DNA of 64,000 bases, from assembly GCF_030534335.1 (NCBI RefSeq), contig NZ_CP130565.1, positions 2,439,501 through 2,503,500 on the forward strand, read 5' to 3'. Each line of letters begins with the position of its first letter. The first letter of the stretch is position 1. The stretch is from Marivirga harenae. Its GTDB lineage: Bacteria > Bacteroidota > Bacteroidia > Cytophagales > Cyclobacteriaceae. The notes below the pieces were generated by a model. It searched no databases. It saw nothing but the letters and a program-made list of their open reading frames with translations, and was not told the DNA's origin. Both the position numbers and the translations under genes were made by a program. This document shows, one piece after another, positions 46,561 through 54,838 of the stretch.

Positions 46561-47237
46561 TCATAAAATTTAGCCATTTCTTCTAACCCCTTTCTTCCAA
46601 GTTTAGGGACATAAGTCTCCTCAGCAGGATACCCAACAGGTAACAATAAGTAGGGTCTTTCATTTTTAGGTCTTTCCAGAATTTCCGATAAAAAATTCAT
46701 AGGACTGGGCGTATGAGTTAGCGTAGCCAAGCCAGCTTGGTGTATAGCAGAAATTAAGAAGCCACAAGCAATTCCAACTGACTCGTTTACATAGTAATTA
46801 GTTTTTTTCTGTCCTTCTTCTTCATCGTAAATCTTTTTAAAAACCACAATAATGTACGGTACAGTTTCTAAAAAGGGCTTTTCCCAGTCTGTGCCGATTG
46901 GTTCTAAATCTTTTAACCATTGATCGCTCATTCGGCTGTCATAACTTTCTTTTTCTTCTGCTTCGGCAGCAATCCTTATTTTCTTTTTTAATGCTGGATT
47001 AGATATAATACAAAATGTCCAAGGTTGTTTATGAGCACCAGAAGGCGCAGTTGATGCAGTTTTGACTATGTTTTCAATTACTACTCTCGGGATCTTTTTG
47101 TCAGAAAACTCTCGAACCGATCTTCTTTTATCCATTGATAAGTAGAAATCATCACTTCTTTTTTGAAGTATTTCGATATTGGGATTCTGATGTTTTAAGA
47201 GGATGTGAGGGTGTCCCTTTATAAGTTTTTCATTCAT
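46557..47237 (-). CDS. Flavin reductase of the iodotyrosine deiodinase type (nitroreductase fold)
   Basis: 226 residues, FMN-dependent nitroreductase superfamily. The phosphate-binding start DKRRSVREFS, the flavin motif APSGAHKQPW and the late THTPSPMNFL / LLLPVGYPAE segments are as in iodotyrosine deiodinases (IYD). The substrate-lid triad of IYD (human Glu157, Tyr161, Lys182) is conserved here with identical spacing: Glu95, Tyr99 and Lys120, in the segment EKESYDSRMSDQW..TDWEK. This triad recognises the zwitterion of halotyrosines. The enzyme is therefore likely to dehalogenate halotyrosines rather than act as a generic nitroreductase. ATGA overlap with kdsB upstream on the same strand. No membrane anchor, unlike the animal enzyme. 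Confidence 0.88.
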   Translation of the reverse strand: MNEKLIKGHPHILLKHQNPNIEILQKRSDDFYLSMDKRRSVREFSDKKIPRVVIENIVKTASTAPSGAHKQPWTFCIISNPALKKKIRIAAEAEEKESYDSRMSDQWLKDLEPIGTDWEKPFLETVPYIIVVFKKIYDEEEGQKKTNYYVNESVGIACGFLISAIHQAGLATLTHTPSPMNFLSEILERPKNERPYLLLPVGYPAEETYVPKLGRKGLEEMAKFYD

Positions 47238-47974
47238 AATGGCATTTCCTTTAAAGCTCTTTCCAAATCTTCAGGAGAGTCAATTCCAATTGTTTCTATA
47301 GGGGTAATTGCGGTTTTAATTCTATAGCCATTTTCAATCCATCTTAACTGTTCTAAAGATTCAGCTAATTCTAAAGGAGTAGGAGAAAGGGTTACTAATT
47401 TTGCCAGAATATCAACCCTGTAGGCATAGATTCCAATGTGTTTATAATGTTGATGACTTTTCATCCAATCTTCGGTAGGGATATTTCTCATATGAGGTAT
47501 AGAAGAGCGAGAAAAATATAAGGCTAACCCACTATCTGCTTTTAATGCTTTTATTACATTAGGGTTTTTAAGATCTTCAAGATCATCAATATTCTTTATT
47601 AAGGTAGCAATCTCTGTTTTTCTGTTTAAAATACTAGCTAAAAGCTCAATTTGCTGAGGATCTATGAATGGTTCGTCACCTTGGATATTGATCGCAAAAT
47701 CATAGTTACCACTAACTAGTTTTAAAGCTTCATGGCATCTTTCGGTTCCATTTTTATGGTCGGGGCTAGTCATATAAACTTCATGACCTAACTTTTCAAC
47801 ATGGTCGAAAATACGTTTGTCATCAGTAGCAACAATTACCTTTTTCAGTGCCTTACTTTTCTTGCACTGTTCTACCACTCGTTGAATCATGGTTTTACCC
47901 GCAATATCAACTAATGGTTTTCCGGGAAATCTGGTTGAGGCATATCTTGCTGGGATGATTCCTATTATGTCCAT
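47234..47974 (-). CDS. kdsB: 3-deoxy-manno-octulosonate cytidylyltransferase
   Basis: 246 residues. Activates KDO with CTP for lipopolysaccharide. It has the N-terminal nucleotide-binding IIPARYASTRFPGKPL, then MTSPDHKNGTER, INIQGDEPFI and the final GIDSPEDLERA. Six bases after the NfeD gene and overlapping the deiodinase-like gene (ATGA), so the three are probably one transcript. Confidence 0.97.
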   Translation of the reverse strand: MDIIGIIPARYASTRFPGKPLVDIAGKTMIQRVVEQCKKSKALKKVIVATDDKRIFDHVEKLGHEVYMTSPDHKNGTERCHEALKLVSGNYDFAINIQGDEPFIDPQQIELLASILNRKTEIATLIKNIDDLEDLKNPNVIKALKADSGLALYFSRSSIPHMRNIPTEDWMKSHQHYKHIGIYAYRVDILAKLVTLSPTPLELAESLEQLRWIENGYRIKTAITPIETIGIDSPEDLERALKEMPL

Positions 47975-47980
47975 ATTTTC

Positions 47981-49327
47981 TTAGTTTTCCGCTTTTTTTA
48001 CTTTTAAACTCGTACCACTTTCATCAACCACTACTATTTTTTCACCTTGTTCCAAATACTCACCTCTGGTATGTGCGTCATACAGTTCTCCTTCGATTTC
48101 TACTTTTCCGCTTGGTCTGAGAACCGAGAATACTGAACCGGTTTTACCGGCCATTCCAGCTTCTATAAAGCGAGATGAATAACCGTCCGTTTTGGATTGA
48201 ACCCCTTGTAAGGCTACTCTTTTAAAAAAATTACTATTTGTTAGACGGACTCCACCAATAAACATTAAAATTATACTACCAAACAGGCCAGTTAAGGTCG
48301 TCAGTAAAGCCCGAGTTATGTTTTCACTTGGTACAAATTCAAAATCAAACATTTCATTATTTAACATCATGAAAACTAAAGAACCCAAAGTCAATATCAA
48401 GCCTAAAATCCCAAATACTCCAAAACCTGGAATGACAAATACTTCGATAGCTATTAAAACCAATCCTATGACGAAGGCTAAGATTTCCCAGTTTTCTGCC
48501 AACCCATTTAGGTAATAGGGTATCAAATACAGAACTAAAGCTATAATAGAAGCCATGATTGGAAACCCAACCCCTGGAGTTTGCAATTCGAAGTATATCC
48601 CACCAATTATGATTAGAATTAAAATTCCACTAATGAACGGATTGATAAAAAATGAAATAATTGATTCTGTTGTACTTGTTTGGAATCGATAAACTTTGGT
48701 ATCATCTAAATTCAGATGCGTCAATAATTCTGTGGTATTATTGAATTGACCTTCACAAAAATCGTTTGTGATTGCTTCCGATGTTGAAAATGTTATCACT
48801 TCCCCTGCTTTGGTAATGCCTTCAATCTCAATTTTTTCATCAACCATTGCCTCTGCTATTTGTGGATTACGATTCTTGGCTTCTGCTGTTGACCTCATAA
48901 TGGAACGCATATAAGACTGGTATTTGTCAGGCGCTGCTTCACCCGTTTGATTGACAACAGTTGCAGCACCTATACTTCCTCCAGGAGCCATATAAATACT
49001 ATCGCAAGCGATTGAAATTAGTGCCCCAGCTGAAGCAGCGTTATTGTCAATAAAAACATAGACAGGAATGTCCAAATTCAATAATGCGGATCGTATTTCA
49101 TCTGCATCATATAAAGCACCACCATAAGTATTCATTTCGATGATGATATGAGAGGATTTTCTATCCTTAGCTTCTTGGAGGGCAATATCAACATAGCGTT
49201 TAGTCCTGGCATCAATCTGATCTTTGATTTCCATGATGAATACTTCAGACTTGGTAGATAGCGTATCAGCAAAAACTGGAAATTGAATAATAGAGAGTAG
49301 GAATAAAATTAAGGCTGTTTTTTTCAT
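47981..49327 (-). CDS. NfeD family membrane serine protease (ClpP-like domain plus NfeD OB-fold)
   Basis: 448 residues. A signal peptide is followed by a ClpP-like protease domain (about 27-215) with catalytic Ser99 in NNAASAGALIS and the likely general base Lys135 in APDKYQSYMRS, the Ser-Lys dyad of archaeal NfeD. Several transmembrane helices (about 225-375) and a C-terminal NfeD beta-barrel (about 385-445) follow. These proteases are often paired with a stomatin/SPFH protein, but none is adjacent here; kdsB follows instead. Probably a membrane quality-control protease. Confidence 0.92.
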   Translation of the reverse strand: MKKTALILFLLSIIQFPVFADTLSTKSEVFIMEIKDQIDARTKRYVDIALQEAKDRKSSHIIIEMNTYGGALYDADEIRSALLNLDIPVYVFIDNNAASAGALISIACDSIYMAPGGSIGAATVVNQTGEAAPDKYQSYMRSIMRSTAEAKNRNPQIAEAMVDEKIEIEGITKAGEVITFSTSEAITNDFCEGQFNNTTELLTHLNLDDTKVYRFQTSTTESIISFFINPFISGILILIIIGGIYFELQTPGVGFPIMASIIALVLYLIPYYLNGLAENWEILAFVIGLVLIAIEVFVIPGFGVFGILGLILTLGSLVFMMLNNEMFDFEFVPSENITRALLTTLTGLFGSIILMFIGGVRLTNSNFFKRVALQGVQSKTDGYSSRFIEAGMAGKTGSVFSVLRPSGKVEIEGELYDAHTRGEYLEQGEKIVVVDESGTSLKVKKAEN

Positions 49328-49456
49328 GTATTACAAATATTCATTCAATTTAAGAGATTAGTATTTAAGCAACAATAATAAGTCCTGACATTTTTAAAAT
49401 TTTCTACGAAGCTGTTCTTTTAGGAGATCTTTTTAATAAACGGACACTTTTATAAT

Positions 49457-49487
49457 TCATAAAAGAAAATCACGTTTTCTTTTATGA
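49457..49487. promoter_or_regulatory. Long perfect inverted repeat in a divergent intergenic region
   Basis: 13-bp arms TCATAAAAGAAAA (49457-49469) / TTTTCTTTTATGA (49475-49487) with 5-base loop TCACG, between the divergent NfeD (starts 49327) and LysM (starts 49569) genes. The position suits an operator or an mRNA leader hairpin for the LysM gene. Function unproven. Confidence 0.45.
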
Positions 49488-49568
49488 TTTGAGAATTAAA
49501 ACCCAAATTTATTTTACTTATCATTACATAATAACCATTTTTGTACAGCAATTGGATACCGTAAAAGC

Positions 49569-51050
49569 ATGAAGATAGAAATTTCATTAATCAGTTTATT
49601 TTTCTTATTAATTACATCGCTTGGAGTTAACGCTTCTGCAGTTGATTCAGTCGGAATAGAAGTCATTGATGGCAAAAAATATATAATTCATAAATTAGAA
49701 CCTAAAGAGACGCTTTACTCTTTAGGGAAACGCTATCATGTTTCCGTTGCGGACATTCAAGAGGTGAATCCACAAGAAAAGAATGGGTATAAAATTGATC
49801 AAATCGGTCGTGAATTACTGATTCCATATCGAGAAGAACAGTTCAATTCTTCGTCTGGAATAACTACCCAAAAGCAAGAAGCAAAACAACATATTGTAAA
49901 TGCAGGCGAAACTATATATTCAATTTCGAAGCAATATGACGTCAGTCAAGAAGATATTATGAAATGGAATAATTTAGAATCTACTACATTAGAAATCGGA
50001 CAAAAATTGTGGGTCAGTAATCCTGGCAATTTCCCTTCGGAAGATACTAAACAAGGGATTGAAATTGATCAAAAAGATAAACTTGTACACGTGGTTGATT
50101 TAGGTGAAACTATTTACAGTATTTCCAAACAATATGGCGTTACACAGAGTGAAATTATTGAGTTAAATAATTTGAAAGACAATAATATAGCAGTTGGGCA
50201 AAAACTAATTGTAAAGGCTAAAGCTCAAGAGAAAAAAGAGGAGCCTGCTAATCAATATCAAACGCCAAGTGTACAGACTTTCCATAATGCAAAGAAAGGG
50301 GAGACTTATAAAAAGTTGGCTGAAATGTATGGTTTGCAAGAATCGAAACTTAGAAAGTGGAATAAATTCAAAGATCCATTTGTTGGAGGAGAGGTAATTA
50401 AAATTGTACCCCCTGCAGTTGAAAAAGAAAAATCAGCTGACTTGGCCAATGAAAAAAGTACGATAGATTCCACTGATCGGTCTAGATTACATACAGTTCA
50501 GTCAGGTGAAACATTGTACAGCCTATCTGAAAAGTATGGTGTTGAAGTTGAAGACTTGAGGAAATGGAATAGTTTGAACAACTACCAATTGAGCCTTGGA
50601 CAAAAAATTTATATTCAAAATCCGGATGCACTGATGGCTGATGTAGAAATAGAAGACGCCAAAAAAGACGAGAAGCCAGATTTTGATACTACTAAGCCAA
50701 AAGTATCCAACCCTCAAAAACAAGATACAAAAGCTTATTTTACGGTGGAAGATGATGACATGCCGAAAGTGGATAAAATTATTGAAAAGGGCGTTGCTGA
50801 GGTAATTGAGGGATCTGAGGGTACAGAAAAGTATCTGGCACTTCATAGAACAGCTAAAATTGGTACCATCATGCAGGTGCGAAATGATTTAAACGATCAA
50901 ATTGTTTTTGTAAGGGTTTTAGGGAAGCTGCCGAACACTGGCGTAGATGAGAAAGTTGTAATCAGGATTTCCAAAAAGGCGTTCGAGAAGCTGGGCGGTG
51001 TTGATTACAAATTTCCTGTTGAAATTAGTTATCTGCCCCTGAAGGATTAA
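49569..51050 (+). CDS. Multi-LysM cell-wall-binding protein with C-terminal double-psi-barrel-like domain
   Basis: 493 residues. A signal peptide (to about 23) is followed by five LysM repeats at about 40-90, 112-155, 173-217, 237-280 and 308-352. Four are clear (GETIYSISKQYDVSQ, GETIYSISKQYGVTQ, GETLYSLSEKYGVEV and the first, KETLYSLGKRYHVSV); the fourth in order is more diverged. A charged linker precedes a C-terminal module (about 420-490; ALHRTAKIGTIMQVRN, FVRVLGKLP) resembling the RlpA/double-psi beta-barrel fold, without an obvious catalytic Asp. It should bind peptidoglycan in the periplasm. The TIGR02757 gene follows after two bases. Confidence 0.88.
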   Translation: MKIEISLISLFFLLITSLGVNASAVDSVGIEVIDGKKYIIHKLEPKETLYSLGKRYHVSVADIQEVNPQEKNGYKIDQIGRELLIPYREEQFNSSSGITTQKQEAKQHIVNAGETIYSISKQYDVSQEDIMKWNNLESTTLEIGQKLWVSNPGNFPSEDTKQGIEIDQKDKLVHVVDLGETIYSISKQYGVTQSEIIELNNLKDNNIAVGQKLIVKAKAQEKKEEPANQYQTPSVQTFHNAKKGETYKKLAEMYGLQESKLRKWNKFKDPFVGGEVIKIVPPAVEKEKSADLANEKSTIDSTDRSRLHTVQSGETLYSLSEKYGVEVEDLRKWNSLNNYQLSLGQKIYIQNPDALMADVEIEDAKKDEKPDFDTTKPKVSNPQKQDTKAYFTVEDDDMPKVDKIIEKGVAEVIEGSEGTEKYLALHRTAKIGTIMQVRNDLNDQIVFVRVLGKLPNTGVDEKVVIRISKKAFEKLGGVDYKFPVEISYLPLKD

Positions 51051-51052
51051 GC

Positions 51053-51835
51053 ATGAAGCAAATTGAGGAGGTGAGATCCTTATTGGATGAAAAGTATGAC
51101 TTGTATAATCGACCAGACTTTATTGCCGAAGACCCAGTCAGTATTCCACATTTATTTACGAAAAAGCAGGATATAGAAATTTCTGCTTTTTTTGCTTCAA
51201 TTTTAGCATGGGGACAAAGAAAAACCATCATCAATAAATGCAAAGAGCTGATGACCATGATGGGGAACAGTCCACATGAATTTATAATGCATCATTCTGA
51301 AAATGATTTAAAAGATCTGATGCATTTTAAGCATAGGACTTTCAATGATATTGATACCCTTTATTTTATTCATTTCTTTAAAGCATTCTATCAAAAACAT
51401 GATAGTTTAGAGGAGGCTTTCCTGTTGGGCAGATCAACTGAGAACGAATTCATAAAAGAAAGCCTGATTGCTTTTCACCATTTCTTTTTTGCTTCCGAAA
51501 TAGCTCCTCAAAGGACCCGTAAACACATTGCCACTCCAGAAAGGAAATCAGCCTGCAAAAGAATCAATATGTACTTGAGATGGATGGTCAGACAAGATGA
51601 TAGGGGAGTAGATTTCGGTATTTGGAACAATATTAAGACTGCCGATTTAATTTGCCCGTGCGATTTACATGTCGATAGGGTAGCTCGGAAATTAGGTTTA
51701 ATCCAAAGAAAACAAACCGATTGGCAAACAGCGGAAGAATTAACAGCAGGCTTACGGAAAATGGATTCCAATGATCCGGTTAAATATGATTTCGCATTAT
51801 TTGGCTTGGGGGTTATGGAAGGATTTGGGAAATAA
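51053..51835 (+). CDS. TIGR02757 family protein
   Basis: 260 residues. Matches the TIGR02757 family as I know it: start EVRSLLDEKYDLYNRPDFI, DPVSIPHLF, DIEISAFFASILAWGQRK, an MYLRWMVRQDDRGVDFGIW segment, LICPCDLHVDRVARKLG and a final DPVKYDFALFGLGV. The domain resembles the helix-hairpin-helix DNA glycosylase fold (inference). Function not established. Two bases after the LysM gene, so probably co-transcribed. Confidence 0.9.
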   Translation: MKQIEEVRSLLDEKYDLYNRPDFIAEDPVSIPHLFTKKQDIEISAFFASILAWGQRKTIINKCKELMTMMGNSPHEFIMHHSENDLKDLMHFKHRTFNDIDTLYFIHFFKAFYQKHDSLEEAFLLGRSTENEFIKESLIAFHHFFFASEIAPQRTRKHIATPERKSACKRINMYLRWMVRQDDRGVDFGIWNNIKTADLICPCDLHVDRVARKLGLIQRKQTDWQTAEELTAGLRKMDSNDPVKYDFALFGLGVMEGFGK

Positions 51836-51889
51836 TTTCGAATTACAAATTTTGGAATTAGGAATTTAGTATCACAACAACTACTTTAC

Positions 51890-51914
51890 TGGTATTAGCG
51901 TCTCGCTAGTACCA
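51890..51914. repeat. Dispersed AGCG-N3-CGCT palindrome, copy 2
   Basis: TGGTATTAGCG-TCT-CGCTAGTACCA is a near-perfect inverted repeat. Its reverse complement (GTACTAGCGAGACGCTAATACCAG) aligns with 259-282 at about 18 of 24 positions. It lies between the convergent TIGR02757 and xseA genes and may act as a bidirectional terminator, although no U-tract is present. Confidence 0.6.
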
Positions 51915-51948
51915 TTCACTGGATGACACTTTCGGTGTACAATTATAT

Positions 51949-53193
51949 TTAATCACTCTTCCCAACAGATTCCACTCTACTTTTAACCTCCTGCTTAGCC
52001 GTAATAGTCTTCAATTCATCTCCTTTTTTCAACTTCTGTCCCATGATGCTTTTACCGTTGAGGCTGGTGTAGGAATAGCCTTTTTTAAAAACCATTTCAG
52101 GATTTATCAATTCCAAAGTTTTTTCGTAAATCTCGAGTTTTTGTCGACTATTTTGAAAGTTTTTACGAACACCGTATTGCAGTTTTTGTTCGTGTCGAGC
52201 CAACTGATTTTCAGCCTTATTGAAATGCTTTCTTAATGCATATCTCAAAGAATGTCTTCGGTCATTGAGTTTATGTTGCTCTAAATCTACTTTTTGATTG
52301 AGATAAGCCAATATATTTTGAGTGGCAAAATTTATCTTTTCCTCATAAATTCTCATTCCCCTAATCAAAAATTCAGCTACTGCAGTTGGAGTTTTTAATT
52401 TAGAGTGTGCTACCAAATCACAAATCGTTTCATCTCGCTCGTGACCAATTCCAGTAAAGACAGGCAGTGGAAATTGTGCAATATGGGCAGCTAATTCATA
52501 GTCATCAAAACAATCTAAATCAACCTGAGCACCACCTCCTCTGATCAGAATGACGGCATCAAAATCCTCTATTTGTTGATGGATTTGATGTAAAGCGCTA
52601 ATGATCGTTTGAGCTGCCTTATCTCCTTGCATGGTAGCTACGAAAAGTTGACTTCGCAATTGGTAACCATAGTCATTATTTCCGATTTGATTCATGAAGT
52701 CTCCGTAACCTGCAGCTGATTCAGCACTGATTATTGCTATTCTTTGAGGAACTATAGGTAGGGCATGGCTTTTATTCATCTCAAAAACACCATCTTCTTT
52801 GAGTCGTGCTATAATCTCCTGCTTTTTCCTGGCTCTTTCACCCAAGGTGAAATTAGGATCTATATCCTTTACATTTAGGCTTAAACCATATACTTCATGA
52901 AACTGTATTTGAACATTGGCCAATACCGTCATACCAGCTTTTAGACTTTCCCCTGTAATAGATTGAAACCAAGCACTGATGCTACGGTAGCTGTATGACC
53001 AAATGGTAGCTCTACTTTTGGATAATAGTTGATTGCTTTCTTCATCTTTCTCTACAAATTCCAAATAGCAATGACCATTTCTAGCCTCCCGTAGTTCGCC
53101 AATTTCAGCTACTACCCAATAGGAGGGCTCCAACTGGGTGTTGAGGGTATCCTTAATTAATAAATTGAGATCAGTTAGAGAAATGTGCTGCAT
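51949..53193 (-). CDS. xseA: Exodeoxyribonuclease VII large subunit
   Basis: 414 residues. N-terminal OB-fold (about 1-105; SYWVVAEIGELREARNGHCYLEF) and the catalytic core with IAIISAESAAGYGDF, LIRGGGAQVDLDCF and GIGHERDETICDLVAHSKLKTPTAVAEFL. The C-terminal coiled-coil is shorter than in E. coli. Degrades single-stranded DNA with XseB. No xseB gene follows within the short gap downstream. It begins two bases after a small membrane ORF and is the last of a tightly packed run with the universal stress protein. Confidence 0.95.
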   Translation of the reverse strand: MQHISLTDLNLLIKDTLNTQLEPSYWVVAEIGELREARNGHCYLEFVEKDEESNQLLSKSRATIWSYSYRSISAWFQSITGESLKAGMTVLANVQIQFHEVYGLSLNVKDIDPNFTLGERARKKQEIIARLKEDGVFEMNKSHALPIVPQRIAIISAESAAGYGDFMNQIGNNDYGYQLRSQLFVATMQGDKAAQTIISALHQIHQQIEDFDAVILIRGGGAQVDLDCFDDYELAAHIAQFPLPVFTGIGHERDETICDLVAHSKLKTPTAVAEFLIRGMRIYEEKINFATQNILAYLNQKVDLEQHKLNDRRHSLRYALRKHFNKAENQLARHEQKLQYGVRKNFQNSRQKLEIYEKTLELINPEMVFKKGYSYTSLNGKSIMGQKLKKGDELKTITAKQEVKSRVESVGKSD

Positions 53194-53195
53194 TA

Positions 53196-53369
53196 TTATT
53201 GCACGTTTTGGATATTTCTAACAACATCTTTGATAATGAAAAATAGTACTACTGCAAAGCTGATTATAGAAAACCAAAACATGAATCGCTTATTCGCAAA
53301 AGGAACCACTTCGTCATTTTCCTTATTTGCAAATAACCAATCGTAAAACTTTTCTATTGTTTTGCGCAT
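53196..53369 (-). CDS. Small single-pass membrane protein between usp and xseA
   Basis: 57 residues: a charged N-terminus (MRKTIEKFYDWLFANKENDE), then FANKRFMFWFSIISFAVVLFFIIKD, a single transmembrane helix (about 30-46) and a short tail. The ATG overlaps the stop of the universal stress gene by one base (TAATG on the minus strand), and its TAA lies two bases before the xseA ATG. This packing supports real translation. It is not XseB, which is soluble and helical. Function unknown. Confidence 0.7.
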   Translation of the reverse strand: MRKTIEKFYDWLFANKENDEVVPFANKRFMFWFSIISFAVVLFFIIKDVVRNIQNVQ

Positions 53370-54292
53370 TATAATTCTTTTAAAAATTCCAAGAAGCCGG
53401 CATTCTTACCTTTAGGTCTTACAATCATTAGGGGAATGTCATTGTCTAGTTGAATTAGTCTTTCTGCAATACTTCCTAAAAAGAATGCAGTGGTGGCAGT
53501 ACGTCCTTTTGCACCAACTATGATAGCATTCGCATTAATCTGGTGTGCTTTATCTATCATGTCGGTAGTCACATCTTCATTGGTATCCTGAGAGTAGACT
53601 GCCTTAAGTTTAATACCTTTTGTATCAATTGAACTTATGAATTTTTTATAGTTCTTTACTGCATTTTTCTTCATTACTTCTGTGAATTCTTCGAAAGTTT
53701 TGCCAGTGTAATGATAACCTGTTGGTACAGTAAAGACATTTTGAACTGTAATTTCTGTAGACCCATCGATTAGTTGGGCTATATTAAGTGCTTCTTCCAA
53801 AGCTAATTTAGAATGCTCTGAAAAGTCACTTGGAACTAAGATTTTATCCATTTTTGGTGTAGTGCCTTCAGGAATAATCAAAAGGCTACAGGCTGCTCTT
53901 CTAGCCAGCCTTTGGGCAAGCGAACCACTTTCTGCAGCTTTTTCTCTTCTACCCATTACAATCAAATCAATATCTTTCTCTTTGGTGAATTTTAGAATAC
54001 TGTCTGCAATTTTACCTGTTTGAACATGGAAATGAAAATTGGCTTTATGTTCTCCAGTAGAGAATTTTTCGAAATTTTTCTCCATTTCACTTTTTCTTTC
54101 CTTAATAGCATTTTCCACCATATCGGGAAATTCCTTCAACACCTCTTTAGGCACATAAAGGTTCTTAATTACATTTACAAAATAAACATCTTCCACTGCT
54201 GAAGCTTTTGCCAAAAAGTCTGCAAACTCCACCATGGTTTTGTCTAAATCACTTAAATCTAATCCTATAATTACTTTTTTAATTGGATACAT
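53369..54292 (-). CDS. Tandem-domain universal stress protein
   Basis: 307 residues, two Usp folds (about 1-147 and 155-300). The second half keeps the ATP-binding motif VGAKGRTATTAFFLGSIAERL; the first has the diverged MGRREKAAESGSLAQRLARRA. UspA proteins bind ATP and help in stress survival. First gene of a run with the 57-residue membrane ORF and xseA; a -7 box lies at 54317-54324. Confidence 0.93.
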   Translation of the reverse strand: MYPIKKVIIGLDLSDLDKTMVEFADFLAKASAVEDVYFVNVIKNLYVPKEVLKEFPDMVENAIKERKSEMEKNFEKFSTGEHKANFHFHVQTGKIADSILKFTKEKDIDLIVMGRREKAAESGSLAQRLARRAACSLLIIPEGTTPKMDKILVPSDFSEHSKLALEEALNIAQLIDGSTEITVQNVFTVPTGYHYTGKTFEEFTEVMKKNAVKNYKKFISSIDTKGIKLKAVYSQDTNEDVTTDMIDKAHQINANAIIVGAKGRTATTAFFLGSIAERLIQLDNDIPLMIVRPKGKNAGFLEFLKEL

Positions 54293-54316
54293 AAAGCTTT
54301 ATTCTGAATTCGGGTA

Positions 54317-54324
54317 CAAAGGTA
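54317..54324 (-). promoter_or_regulatory. Bacteroidota -7 box for usp-xseA
   Basis: The minus strand reads TACCTTTG followed by TACCC, a perfect TAnnTTTG box, 24 bases before the universal stress protein ATG. Confidence 0.5.
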
Positions 54325-54364
54325 CAAACACTTAATTTTAAACTAATTATAAAGACTGAAAAAA

Positions 54365-54712
54365 TTAATCTGATTCTTGTTTTTGATCATCTTCAAATGG
54401 TTTCATAGCATCTTCGTCATAAAATTTTTGCAGCTTTCGTTTTAGTTTGAAATAACGGACTATCCCATAGATAATCATTATTAAACTTATTCCAAAGGAT
54501 AAATATGCCAGCCACTGTACAGTTTGCAGACTTTCCATTTTTAGAAATGCAATCCCTCCCAAAATTAAGTATAAGCTCGTGCGAATGTAAGCAAACAATG
54601 TGCGCTCATTGGCCAGGGTAGTTCTTTCTAAGGCTAAAAAGTCTCTTAAGATAATCTTTTCCTTGTTTTGATAGTCAGGAACGATCTTAGGTATTTTTAA
54701 TTTCTTCATCAT
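54365..54712 (-). CDS. DUF202 (YidH-type) membrane protein
   Basis: 115 residues from ATG at 54712 (an upstream TTG at 54730 is less likely). It has the DUF202 signature LALERTTLANERTLFAYIRTSLYLI and two transmembrane helices (about 40-62 and 70-92). The C-terminal tail is charged (KFYDEDAMKPFEDDQKQESD). Function unknown; the family is widespread in inner membranes. Confidence 0.9.
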   Translation of the reverse strand: MMKKLKIPKIVPDYQNKEKIILRDFLALERTTLANERTLFAYIRTSLYLILGGIAFLKMESLQTVQWLAYLSFGISLIMIIYGIVRYFKLKRKLQKFYDEDAMKPFEDDQKQESD

Positions 54713-54838
54713 GTTAAAAAAAATCTGCAATTGAATTTCTCGACTCCTGTTATGGATATATCACTAATTATTTTACTTATTTTTATGAAATATGTTTGAT
54801 TTTATTAGTATTACCTAAATAATAAAGAATTAAGAGCC

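Noticed and set aside
46557-47237. Generic nitroreductase assignment
   Set aside because: The Glu-Tyr-Lys lid triad with IYD spacing supports the more specific deiodinase-type call, although activity is untested.
53196-53369. The small ORF upstream of xseA as xseB
   Set aside because: It has a strong transmembrane helix and lacks the helical soluble pattern of XseB, which is usually downstream of xseA.
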